Shown one piece after another: positions 42,049 through 51,162 of a stretch of DNA of 64,000 nucleotides. Under the pieces are notes generated by a model. The model did not search any database. It saw only the letters and a program-made list of their open reading frames with translations, and was not told the origin of the DNA. Numbering within the stretch: the first letter of the stretch is position 1; the number at the start of each line of letters is the position of its first letter. A program made the translations under genes and the position numbers. Origin of the DNA: Methylorubrum thiocyanatum (GTDB lineage: Bacteria; Pseudomonadota; Alphaproteobacteria; Rhizobiales; Beijerinckiaceae); the NCBI GenBank assembly GCA_014138645.1, contig JACJIB010000001.1, positions 682,001-746,000 on the forward strand, given 5' to 3'.

Positions 42049-42969
42049 ATGGGACGCGGGTCAGCCGGCGGCAAGACCGCAATCCCGGTCGCCCTCGCGG
42101 TGCTGATGTTCGCCGCGCCGCCTGCCCGTGCCCAGGCGCCGACGCCGTTCGGGCCGGGCCTGCCCTCGCCGGGCGTGACCGGGCCGATCCTGCCCCCGCC
42201 CGCGGCGGAGGGCGAGGCGGACCTGTCGCTCTCGGCCGTCTTCGCCGGCTCGAACGGGCCGGTCCGCTCCGGGCTGACATGGCGCGTCTACGGCGAGAAC
42301 GGCGACGGTGCCCGCCCGGCCATCGTCGCCCGCTCGAACGATCCCGCGCCGACCTTCAAGCTCGCCGCCGGCGCCTACGTCGTCACCGTCACCTACGGCT
42401 ATGCAAGCGCCTCGAAGCGGATCACCATGGCGGGCACCGCCAACACGGAGCAGCTCCGCGTCGCCGCGGGGGCGCTCAAGCTGTCGGGGGCGGTCGGCGA
42501 CCAGAAGATCCCGGGCAATCAGCTCAGCTTCTCGGTCTACGTGCCGATCGGGACGAACTCGGAAGGGCGCCTCGTGCGCAGCGGCATCAAGGCCGGCGAG
42601 ATCGTGCGCCTGCCCGAGGGCACCTATCACGTCGTGTCGAGCTACGGCGATTCGAACGCGATCCAGCGCGCCGATCTCCGGGTCGAGAACGGCAAGGTCA
42701 CCGACGCGACGATGAACCACCGCGCCGCGACCGTGACCCTGAAGCTCGTGGCTGCTCCCGGCTCCGAGGCCTTCGCCGGCACGGCCTTCAGCGTGCTGAC
42801 GCCCGGCGGCGACACGATCCGCGAGGCGATCGGCGCCTTCCCGTCCGTCACGCTGGCGGAGGGCGACTACGTGCTCATCGCCCGCCACGACGGGCAGGTC
42901 TTCACCCGCGAATTCAAGGTGGAGAGCGGCATGGACCGCGACATCGAAGTCGTGGCCAAGGGAAGCTGA
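42049..42969 (+). CDS. Secreted beta-rich protein of unknown function
   Basis: A 306-residue exported protein with a signal peptide (about 1-28, ending ARAQA), a Pro/Gly linker to about residue 52, and three or four beta-sandwich-like repeats. Recurring pattern: a strand-rich block ending in an 'L-x-x-G-x-Y-x-V' element (KLAAGAYVVTVTYG, RLPEGTYHVVSSYG, TLAEGDYVLIARHDG), suggesting repeated Ig-like or carboxypeptidase-regulatory-like domains. Similar patterns occur in prealbumin-like surface domains. No catalytic motif is evident. It is followed 17 bp later by another small secreted protein gene, so the pair is likely co-expressed. Confidence 0.7.
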   Translation: MGRGSAGGKTAIPVALAVLMFAAPPARAQAPTPFGPGLPSPGVTGPILPPPAAEGEADLSLSAVFAGSNGPVRSGLTWRVYGENGDGARPAIVARSNDPAPTFKLAAGAYVVTVTYGYASASKRITMAGTANTEQLRVAAGALKLSGAVGDQKIPGNQLSFSVYVPIGTNSEGRLVRSGIKAGEIVRLPEGTYHVVSSYGDSNAIQRADLRVENGKVTDATMNHRAATVTLKLVAAPGSEAFAGTAFSVLTPGGDTIREAIGAFPSVTLAEGDYVLIARHDGQVFTREFKVESGMDRDIEVVAKGS

Positions 42970-42986
42970 TCGAGGGAGCTTCAGCG

Positions 42987-43379
42987 ATGCGCCTGCCCAA
43001 ATCCGCCCTCGCGGCCCTCCTGATCCTGTCCGGTTCCGGCGCGGCGGAGGCCCAGACCGTCATCGACGGCTCGGATGCGGGCGTCGGAGCGGAAGCCGCG
43101 CGCACCGCGCTGAGCCTGATCGGGCAGCAGATGCGCGATCCCGAGGCCAAGGTCGCCGACCTTCGGATCGGCCGGGCCGGCGCGCTGTGCGGAACCGTCG
43201 ATGTTAGGAACCGCATGGGCGCCTATACCGGCCCCCGGCCCTTCGTCGCCAACCTCCCGGAGAAGTTTCTCGGGCGGCTGCCCGAGGGGCCGGAGCTGCG
43301 CAGCCCGGGTTCGATGGCGGCGTTCCGCGCCATGGAGCGGGCGAAAGCGCTGTTCGAGGCGAATTGTACCGCCGGCTGA
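42987..43379 (+). CDS. Small secreted protein of unknown function
   Basis: A 130-residue exported protein with a signal peptide (about 1-22, ending AEAQ). The mature part has two Cys (GALCGTVDV and EANCTAG), likely a disulfide, and a RNRMGAYTGPRPFVANLPEKFLGRLPEGPEL segment. The GTVDVRNRMGAYTGPRPF layout resembles small periplasmic proteins of unknown role in Methylobacterium. It lies 17 bp downstream of the beta-rich secreted protein gene and is followed by a repeat element. Confidence 0.65.
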   Translation: MRLPKSALAALLILSGSGAAEAQTVIDGSDAGVGAEAARTALSLIGQQMRDPEAKVADLRIGRAGALCGTVDVRNRMGAYTGPRPFVANLPEKFLGRLPEGPELRSPGSMAAFRAMERAKALFEANCTAG

Positions 43380-43440
43380 CGGCCTCCTTGGCGACTCGGC
43401 TCAGCCAGAGCGTGGCTCAGATCCACTCGTTCAGCCAATC

Positions 43441-43513
43441 CCTCACCTGAGGTGACGGAGCGAAGCGGAGCCCTCCTTCGAGGCCGCTCCGCGGCACCTC
43501 AGGAACCATGAGG
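43441..43513. repeat. Dispersed inverted-repeat element, copy 2
   Basis: CCTCACCTGAGGTG at the left end and CACCTCAGGAACCATGAGG at the right end frame inner GAAGCGGAG...CTTCGAGGCC arms. It shares the CCTGAGGTG / CACCTCAGG ends with the elements at 492-602 and 47409-47538, but is shorter (about 73 bp). It lies between two convergent genes. Confidence 0.75.
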
Positions 43514-43540
43514 TCCTGGGACAAGCCGGCTGATCGTCCC

Positions 43541-43687
43541 TCAAGCGAACGGCACGATCAGCGGCAGGGCCAGCGCGGCGCCGGCGGCCAGGACGATGGC
43601 ATCGCGCAGGCGACGGCCGATCCAGGCGCGGGCACCGGGCCGGCATGCAGGGGCGTCTTCTGCTTGGGTGTCTTCTGAACGCGTCAT
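43541..43687 (-). CDS. Small single-span membrane protein
   Basis: A 48-residue protein with a polar N-terminus (MTRSEDTQAEDAPACRP), an Arg-rich stretch (ARAWIGRRLRD) and a C-terminal membrane helix of about 17 residues (AIVLAAGAALALPLIVPFA). A GGGGAGA ribosome-binding site lies 7 bases upstream of the ATG. It is divergent from the MocR-type regulator gene and shares its 125-bp control region. It is too short for family assignment; the RBS and clean topology support a real gene. Confidence 0.5.
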   Translation of the reverse strand: MTRSEDTQAEDAPACRPGARAWIGRRLRDAIVLAAGAALALPLIVPFA

Positions 43688-43769
43688 GATCCGTCTCCCC
43701 TCTCTCGGTGCTCCCGATATGACGGCGGCACCGCTTTCCCGACAGGGACGGTTGCGGTACGATTTCAAG

Positions 43770-43800
43770 GAACTGTCCGGGACATGGTTCGGTACAGTTC
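43770..43800 (+). promoter_or_regulatory. Palindromic operator upstream of the MocR-type regulator
   Basis: GAACTGT (43770-43776) is inverted as ACAGTTC (43794-43800). Between them lies a smaller perfect palindrome, TGTCC-G-GGACA (43774-43784), and a GGTTC half-site. CGGTAC also occurs at 43755-43760 and again at 43790-43795. The block ends 13 bp before the regulator's ATG and 83 bp from the divergent small gene, a typical autoregulatory site position. Confidence 0.7.
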
Positions 43801-43812
43801 GGAGAGACAGTC

Positions 43813-45207
43813 ATGACGGTGATGGTCGCGGAACCGGCCCTCTCGCGGGTCGAGACGGTGATGCGCGCCATCGAGGCGCGGATCGAAGGCCGGGCGCTCG
43901 GCCCCGGCGCCCGGCTGCCCTCGGTGCGGGGCCTCGCCGAAAGCATGCAGGTCTCGAAATCGACCGTGGTCGAGGCCTATGACCGGTTGGCGGCGCGCGG
44001 CGCCATCGTCTCCCGGCCGGGGTCGGGCTTCTTCGTCTCTGCCCGTCCGGAGCCGCTCAGCCTCACCGCGATCGGGCCGCGGCTCGACCGGGCGGTCGAT
44101 CCGGTCTGGATCACCCGGCAATCGCTGGAGGCGCGGCCGGACTCGCTGCGACCCGGCTGCGGCTGGCTCCCACCGGACTGGCTGCCGCAGGCGGAGCTGC
44201 GCCGGGCGCTCCGCCAGATCGCCCGCCAGAGCGATGCGGTGATGTTCTACGACACGCCGCAGGGCCACGCCCCCTTACGCCAGCACATGGCGCTGCGGCT
44301 GACCGAGCGCGGCATCCGCGCCCATCCCGACCAGCTCGTGCTGACCGATTCGGTCACCCACGCCCTCGACCTGATCATCCGCTTCCTCGCCGAGCCCGGC
44401 GACACGGTGCTCCTGGATGACCCCTGCTACTTCTCGTTCCAGGCGCTGGCCCGCGCCCACCGCCTGCACATGGTCGGCGTGCCGTTCGGACCCGAGGGGC
44501 CGGACCTCGCCGCGTTCGAGCAGGCGCTGATCGAGCATCGCCCCCGGTTCTACATCACCAATTCGGGCCTCCAGAACCCGACCGGCGCGAGCTTGAGCCC
44601 GGTCGTCGTCCACCGCATCCTGCGGCTCGCCGAGATGCACGGCACGCTCATCGTCGAGGACGACGCCTATGCCGATTTCGAAGCAGAGCCGGGTCCGCGG
44701 CTCGCCGGCTTCGACGGGCTCGACCGGGTGATCCATGTCGGGGGCTTCTCGAAGACGATCTCGACCGGCGCCCGCCTCGGCGCGATCGCGATCCGCGACG
44801 ACTGGGTCGAACGGCTCGTCGATCTCAAGCTCGCGGTGTCCCTGAGCGACAACCACCTCACCGCGGCGACCCTCCACCGCTTCCTCGGTGACGGCAGCTA
44901 CCGCCACCACGTCGACGCCATGCGCACCCGGCTGGCGGAGGCCCGCGGCACCGTGGTGCGGCGCCTCGCCGAGGTCGGCGTCACCGTGCCGTTCGTGCCC
45001 AAGGCGGGGATGTTCCTCTGGGCCCGCCTGCCGGACGGGCTCGACGCCGCCGCGGTGTCCCGCCGGGCGCTGGCGCGCGGCGTCGTGCTGGCGCCGGGCA
45101 ATGTCTTCTCGCTGAGCCAGGGCGCCGCCGACGCCATGCGCTTCAACGTGGCGCAATGCGCCGACCCACGGGTCTTTTCGGAATTGTCACGGGCGATGGA
45201 GGGGTGA
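43813..45207 (+). CDS. MocR-type GntR/aminotransferase-fold transcription regulator
   Basis: A 464-residue MocR/GabR-type protein. The N-terminal GntR winged helix (about 12-75) has LPSVRGLAESMQVSKSTVVEAYDRLAARG, ending in RPGSGFFV. The C-terminal domain is a fold-type I aminotransferase with the PLP-binding lysine at K314 in GGFSKTIS and an NSGLQNPTGASL motif. Such proteins sense a PLP-reactive amine or vitamer and usually control adjacent genes. The start at 43813 follows a palindromic operator. The target may be its own gene and the divergent small membrane gene, as no transporter or metabolic gene is adjacent. Confidence 0.9.
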   Translation: MTVMVAEPALSRVETVMRAIEARIEGRALGPGARLPSVRGLAESMQVSKSTVVEAYDRLAARGAIVSRPGSGFFVSARPEPLSLTAIGPRLDRAVDPVWITRQSLEARPDSLRPGCGWLPPDWLPQAELRRALRQIARQSDAVMFYDTPQGHAPLRQHMALRLTERGIRAHPDQLVLTDSVTHALDLIIRFLAEPGDTVLLDDPCYFSFQALARAHRLHMVGVPFGPEGPDLAAFEQALIEHRPRFYITNSGLQNPTGASLSPVVVHRILRLAEMHGTLIVEDDAYADFEAEPGPRLAGFDGLDRVIHVGGFSKTISTGARLGAIAIRDDWVERLVDLKLAVSLSDNHLTAATLHRFLGDGSYRHHVDAMRTRLAEARGTVVRRLAEVGVTVPFVPKAGMFLWARLPDGLDAAAVSRRALARGVVLAPGNVFSLSQGAADAMRFNVAQCADPRVFSELSRAMEG

Positions 45208-45229
45208 GGCGTTCCACCCCTCCCGCGAC

Positions 45230-47257
45230 TTATGGCGCCGGAAGCTCGACGTGCTGCCCGTCCAGCACCGCATCCGTGCTCGGCAGGCTGTCGGCGGCGG
45301 CCTCCGCCCGGCGGCGGTCCGGGGAGGTCGCCTCCTCGATGAAGGCGGCCACGGCCGCGTCGAGGGTGAGCGTCGTGGTCTTCTGGCTGCCCAGCCGCCG
45401 CACCGAGACCGTGCGCTCCTCCGCCTCGCGGCGGCCGAGCGCCAGCAGCACCGGCACCTTGGCCAGCGAGTGCTCGCGGACCTTATAGTTGATCTTTTCG
45501 TTGCGCAGGTCGGCCTCGACCCGCAGCCCGGCGCGCTCCAGGACGCGAACCACCTCGCGGGCGTAGGGGTCGGCGTCGCTGGTGATGGTGGCCACCACCA
45601 CCTGCACCGGCGCGAGCCAGAGCGGGAAATGCCCGGCGAAGTGCTCGATCAGGATGCCGGTGAAGCGCTCCATCGAGCCGCAGATGGCGCGGTGGATCAT
45701 CACCGGCGGCTTCTTCTGGCTGTCGGCGTCGATGTAGCTCGCATCGAACCGCTCCGGCAGGTTGAAGTCCACCTGCGTCGTGCCGCACTGCCAGTCGCGG
45801 CCGATGGCGTCGCGCAGCACGTACTCGAATTTCGGCCCGTAGAACGCGCCCTCGCCGGGATTGACCGCGGTCTTGATCCGCCCGCCGGACTGCTCCTCGA
45901 TCTGAGCCAAGACCCGCGTCATCACGGCTTCGGCGTGATCCCACAGGGCGTCCGAGCCGACGCGCTTCTCAGGCCGCGTCGAGAGCTTCACCAGGATCTG
46001 GTCGAAGCCGAAATCAGCATAGGTCGAGAGGATCAGGTCGTTGATCTTCAGGCACTCGGCGGCGAGCTGGTCCTCGGTGCAGAAGATGTGCGCGTCGTCC
46101 TGGGTGAAGCCGCGCACGCGCATCAGGCCGTGCATGGCGCCGGACGGCTCGTAGCGGTGGACCACGCCGAACTCGGCCATGCGCAGGGGCAGGTCGCGGT
46201 AGGATTTGAGCCCGTGCTTGAAGATCTGCACATGGCCGGGGCAGTTCATCGGCTTGAGGGCGAACCAGCGCTTGTCCTCGGCCTCCTCGCCCGCGGATTG
46301 GGCCGCGAACATGTTCTCGCGGTACCAGCCCCAGTGGCCGGAGGTCTCCCACAGCGACTTGTCGAGGATCTGCGGTGCGTTCACCTCGGCGTAGTCGCCC
46401 TTCAGGCGGCGGCGCATGTAGGCGATGAGTTCTTGGAAGATCGTCCAGCCCTTGGCGTGCCAGAACACGACGCCCGGCCCCTCCTCCTGGAAGTGGAAGA
46501 GGTCCATCTCCTTGCCCAGCCGCCGGTGGTCGCGGCGCTCGGCTTCCTCCAGCCGGTGCAGGTAGGCATCGAGATCGGCTTGGGAGGCCCAGGCGGTGCC
46601 GTAGATGCGCGTCAGCATCGGGTTGTTGGCATCACCCCGCCAATAGGCGCCGGCGACCTTCATCAGCTTGAAGGCAGTGCCGACCTTGCCCGTCGAGGTC
46701 ATGTGCGGGCCGCGGCAGAGGTCGAACCACTCGCCCTGGCGGTAGATCTTGAGATCCTCGCCGGCCGGAATCGCATCCACCAGCTCGACCTTGTAGCGCT
46801 CGCCCTTCTCGGCGAAGAGCGCCTTCACGTCGTCGCGCGTCCAGACCTCCTTGGTGAAGGGCGCGTCGCGCGAGATGATCTCGCGCATCTTCGCCTCGAT
46901 CTTCGGGAAGTCCTCGGGCGTGAACGGCTCGTCCTTGGCGAAATCGTAGTAGAAGCCGTTCTCGATCACCGGGCCGATCGTCACCTGCGTGCCGGGCCAC
47001 AGCGCCTGCACCGCTTCCGCCAGCACGTGCGCGCAGTCGTGGCGGATCAGCTCCAGCGCCCGCGGGTCGTCGCGCGAAATGAACTCGATCGCCGCATCCC
47101 GTTCGATCGTGTCGTCGAGGTCGCGGACCGTGCCGTCGAGCGCCATGGCGACCGTGCGCTTGGCGAGCGACTTGGCGATGCCCTCCACCACGGTCCGGCC
47201 GGTCACCGCGGCCTCAAAGGCGCGGGTGTTGCCGTCGGGGAAGGTCAGGATGGGCAT
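45230..47257 (-). CDS. thrS: Threonyl-tRNA synthetase
   Basis: A 675-residue class II aminoacyl-tRNA synthetase. It has an N-terminal TGS domain (about 1-65), the editing domain with the [11 protein letters not shown] zinc/His motif (about 74-84), and the catalytic core with [23 protein letters not shown] carrying a zinc-ligand Cys, then [27 protein letters not shown]. The anticodon-binding domain closes the protein. Length is normal, with a C-terminal extension of about 40 residues. The gene is alone on the minus strand, converging on the MocR gene with a 22-bp gap. A 320-bp upstream region follows. Confidence 0.95.
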   Translation of the reverse strand: MPILTFPDGNTRAFEAAVTGRTVVEGIAKSLAKRTVAMALDGTVRDLDDTIERDAAIEFISRDDPRALELIRHDCAHVLAEAVQALWPGTQVTIGPVIENGFYYDFAKDEPFTPEDFPKIEAKMREIISRDAPFTKEVWTRDDVKALFAEKGERYKVELVDAIPAGEDLKIYRQGEWFDLCRGPHMTSTGKVGTAFKLMKVAGAYWRGDANNPMLTRIYGTAWASQADLDAYLHRLEEAERRDHRRLGKEMDLFHFQEEGPGVVFWHAKGWTIFQELIAYMRRRLKGDYAEVNAPQILDKSLWETSGHWGWYRENMFAAQSAGEEAEDKRWFALKPMNCPGHVQIFKHGLKSYRDLPLRMAEFGVVHRYEPSGAMHGLMRVRGFTQDDAHIFCTEDQLAAECLKINDLILSTYADFGFDQILVKLSTRPEKRVGSDALWDHAEAVMTRVLAQIEEQSGGRIKTAVNPGEGAFYGPKFEYVLRDAIGRDWQCGTTQVDFNLPERFDASYIDADSQKKPPVMIHRAICGSMERFTGILIEHFAGHFPLWLAPVQVVVATITSDADPYAREVVRVLERAGLRVEADLRNEKINYKVREHSLAKVPVLLALGRREAEERTVSVRRLGSQKTTTLTLDAAVAAFIEEATSPDRRRAEAAADSLPSTDAVLDGQHVELPAP

Positions 47258-47577
47258 GATGGAACCGTTTTTTCGGAAGATGCGCCCCGCAATGGGGACG
47301 GCGGGTTTTCGGAAGGCGGACGGTTGAAGTCAATCCTGATTGACCATGCCGAAGGCGTCAGTCGCCCACGCAGCCCGTCTGACAGAGGCTCTGGCACGGC
47401 CCCCCGCGCCTCATGCCGAGGTGCCGAGCGTCAACTCGCCCTCGAACCCCGCTCCGATGGTCGATCCCACGCGCCGGTCTGCCCGGAGTGGCGTCGCGGC
47501 GTGCTTCGAGGCTGCTGGCGCAGACCCTCAGCATGAGGACGGCTGAGGATGCCACAGCCGATCGATCCTGCCGCTTC
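47258..47577. other. Intergenic region between dctA operon end and thrS
   Basis: About 320 bp without a supported gene. It should carry the thrS promoter (minus strand) near its left end. Its right half is filled by an inverted-repeat element (47409-47538). I see no thrS operator structure of the E. coli type. Confidence 0.5.
47409..47538. repeat. Dispersed inverted-repeat element, copy 3
   Basis: CCTCATGCCGAGGTGCC at the left end and a related CCTCAGCATGAGG at the right end bracket about 130 bp with inner CTTCGAGGC. It shares end sequence with the elements at 492-602 and 43441-43513 but has diverged more inside. Confidence 0.7.
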
Positions 47578-48348
47578 CTAGAGATCGTCCGGCCCCCAGC
47601 CGAGAAGCGCCGCGATCGCCCGCGCCTCGGCGTCGTCGAGGAACAGCACCAGCCCCGCCCCGCCATCGGCGGCGACCCGGAAGCGCCGCGTTTCACCCGC
47701 CGGCCGGCCCGCATCGAGCCGTTCGAGCAGGGTCCAGTCGAAGTTCTTGTCGGCCGGAAAGGTGAGGGGCGGGATCGGCGGCTGCGTCTCGAAGGCGACG
47801 CGGAAGCCGTGCCCGTAGGGTCCGAGTCCCGGCACAGGGGCGACGGCGACGCTGCGGCCGGTCCATATTCCGGCGAGATCGATCAGCCGGGCGAACAGGG
47901 CGCGATAGGTCTCCGCGTCGGCGCCGTCGTAGCAATGGTCCTCGAAGATCGCCGCGTTGGCGTATTCGTCCTCGATCGCGTCGGCCAGCGCGCGATAGCT
48001 CCACAGGATGTCGATCGACAGCGCCTCGGAGCTGCGTTCGGTCAGCGGCAGGGTCTCGTTGCCGTCGCCGACGGCGAATTCGGGATGCTCCGCCATCGCG
48101 CGCGCGACCGCGCGCCGATCCATCCCGTCGTAGTGGGGCCCGAGCCGAAGGCCGGCCGCGATCAGGCCGTTCAGGGCCGCCTCGACGGCGTCGATCTCCG
48201 CCTCGCTGCGCTGGCGCGGCGGCTGCGGTGTCGGCTCCCAGGCCGGCACGGGGGGCGGAGGCGGTTCCGGCTCCCAGGCCGGTAAGGGCGGAGGGAGCGG
48301 AGGATGCGGACGGTCCTGGCCGAGCAGGCGGCGGAGCCAGCCGATCAT
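47578..48348 (-). CDS. Uncharacterised protein with proline-rich N-terminus
   Basis: A 256-residue protein with no recognised family. The N-terminus has a basic amphipathic helix (MIGWLRRLLGQDRPH) and a proline-rich stretch (about 16-48, several PPLPAWEP repeats) that suggests a protein-binding linker. The rest is globular: RSEAEIDAVEAALNGLIAAGL, DAETYRALFARLIDLAGIW, and a C-terminal FNWTLLERL-like block with RVAADGGAGLVLFLDDAEARAIA. Its ATG overlaps the stop of the ROK gene by 4 bp (ATGA). It ends the dctA - ROK - unknown unit. Confidence 0.65.
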   Translation of the reverse strand: MIGWLRRLLGQDRPHPPLPPPLPAWEPEPPPPPVPAWEPTPQPPRQRSEAEIDAVEAALNGLIAAGLRLGPHYDGMDRRAVARAMAEHPEFAVGDGNETLPLTERSSEALSIDILWSYRALADAIEDEYANAAIFEDHCYDGADAETYRALFARLIDLAGIWTGRSVAVAPVPGLGPYGHGFRVAFETQPPIPPLTFPADKNFDWTLLERLDAGRPAGETRRFRVAADGGAGLVLFLDDAEARAIAALLGWGPDDL

Positions 48349-49262
48349 GCCGTCCCCCAGAGCCATGCCGCGCCGCGCACGCCCGACGCGTCGCCGTGCC
48401 GGCTCGCCCGCACCGGCGTGTCGAAGGCGTCGGAGAAGACGTGCGGTGCAATCGCCCCCGGCAACGCCGCGGCCAGCCCCTCGACCCGCGAGAGACCGCC
48501 GCCGAGCACGATCACGTCGGGATCGAGGAGATTGACGACGTGGGCGATGCTGCGCCCGAGCCGGTCGTGATAGCGCGCCATCGCCGCCGCGGCGCCCGCG
48601 TGCCCGGCTCGCGCCAGGGCGACGATGTCTTCGCCGGATCGCGCCTCGCCCGTCTGCCGAAGGAAATCCGCGGCGAGGCCGGGGCCGGAAAGCCAAGTCT
48701 CGATGCAGCCGTGGCGGCCGCAATAGCAGGCAGGGCCGGGGCGCTCGTCGTCGCCGGGCCGGGGCAGCGGGTTGTGCCCCCATTCCCCGGCGATGGCGTT
48801 GCGGCCCGTCAGCGCCTGCCCCCGCAGGGCGATCCCGGAGCCGACGCCGGTGCCGAGGATGATCGCCCAGACAAGGTCCGCACCCGCGCCGGCCCCATCC
48901 ACCGCCTCCGACACGGCGAGGCAGTTGGCGTCGTTCTCGACCCGCACCGGGCGGCCGAGACGGGCGGCGAGATCCTGCGGGAACGGGCGGCCGTTCAGCC
49001 AGACGGAGTTGGCATTCTTGATGAGACCGGTGGCGCGGGAGACCGCGCCGGGCATGCCGACGCCGACGCTCGCCCCCGTCGTGCCGGCCTGCCGCTCCAG
49101 CGTGGCCACGAGGCCGGCGATGGCGTCGAGGGTTCCGGCATAATCGCCCCGCGGGGTCGGGACGCGCATCTCCGCCCGCGTGGTCCCGTCGGCATCGAGG
49201 ACGATCCCGGCGATCTTGGTGCCGCCGAGATCGATCCCGATCCGCAACCGGTCGGAGGCCAA
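48345..49262 (-). CDS. ROK-family sugar kinase or related protein
   Basis: A 305-residue ROK protein. The phosphate-1 site RIGIDLGGTKIAG is at the N-terminus, GTGVGSGIALRG is the phosphate-2 site, and the ROK zinc signature CYCGRHGCIETWLSGPGL is complete, with its upstream His (EWGHNPLP). No winged-helix domain is present, so it is a kinase type (fructokinase, glucokinase or N-acetylmannosamine kinase class). The TTG at 49262 starts it, with TTG 49247 as an alternative. It lies 7 bp downstream of the dctA stop and overlaps the next gene by 4 bp. Confidence 0.85.
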   Translation of the reverse strand: MASDRLRIGIDLGGTKIAGIVLDADGTTRAEMRVPTPRGDYAGTLDAIAGLVATLERQAGTTGASVGVGMPGAVSRATGLIKNANSVWLNGRPFPQDLAARLGRPVRVENDANCLAVSEAVDGAGAGADLVWAIILGTGVGSGIALRGQALTGRNAIAGEWGHNPLPRPGDDERPGPACYCGRHGCIETWLSGPGLAADFLRQTGEARSGEDIVALARAGHAGAAAAMARYHDRLGRSIAHVVNLLDPDVIVLGGGLSRVEGLAAALPGAIAPHVFSDAFDTPVRASRHGDASGVRGAAWLWGTA

Positions 49263-49269
49263 GGCGGGC

Positions 49270-50658
<1,389 letters not shown>

Positions 50659-51162
50659 GTTTCCTCACCGATACCGTGTCGCGCGGCGCTCGCCCGGGCG
50701 GCTTTTCGCGGACGCTATTCTCTTTGATCGCGGTGCTCAATTGCACGCCTGTAGTCGCCGCAACATTTGTAACCAGCGAGGCTGTCGAGAAGGCCGGGCA
50801 CGGTCTTCGTCGTCTGCGGACGGCGACGCTCGGGTTCGGCTGATGGCAAGGAAGCGCGGCCGGTGCAAGTCGTCAGCGGTCCGATGTCACAGCTGTCTCG
50901 CGGATGACGCGCGCGTGTCGAACGTGAGAGGCGCCCGGTCGCGTCCCTTCCGGCATGCCTCCGTTTGCCCTTTCCCTTGGCGGGGGACCGCTCTAGAAGC
51001 GCTCCATGTTCGGCCCGATCCCCCACCTGTCGCGAATTACGGGCCCGGCCTCCGTGTAGGCGCCGCGTTCAGCGGCTGCGCCGGATGCCGGGTGAAGCCC
51101 GTCCGCCCGTTTCCCGACCCGAACCGACCGTCCCCGCGACGAGAGCCAGCGCCGAACCCGCC
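50659..51162. other. Divergent intergenic region between dctA and ileS
   Basis: About 500 bp without a convincing gene. It must contain the dctA promoter (minus strand) and the ileS promoter (plus strand). A 16-codon frame starting ATG at 51006 has no clear ribosome-binding site. I did not find a sigma-54 type dctA promoter (TGGCAC-N5-TTGC) or a T-box-like leader. Confidence 0.5.

Noticed and set aside
50659..50850. Possible sigma-54 promoter for dctA
   Set aside because: I did not find a TGGCAC-N5-TTGC match on the minus strand in this region.
51006..51056. A 16-codon frame upstream of ileS as a possible leader peptide
   Set aside because: No Ile codon cluster, no clear RBS and no terminator/antiterminator hairpins were seen, so attenuation is not supported.
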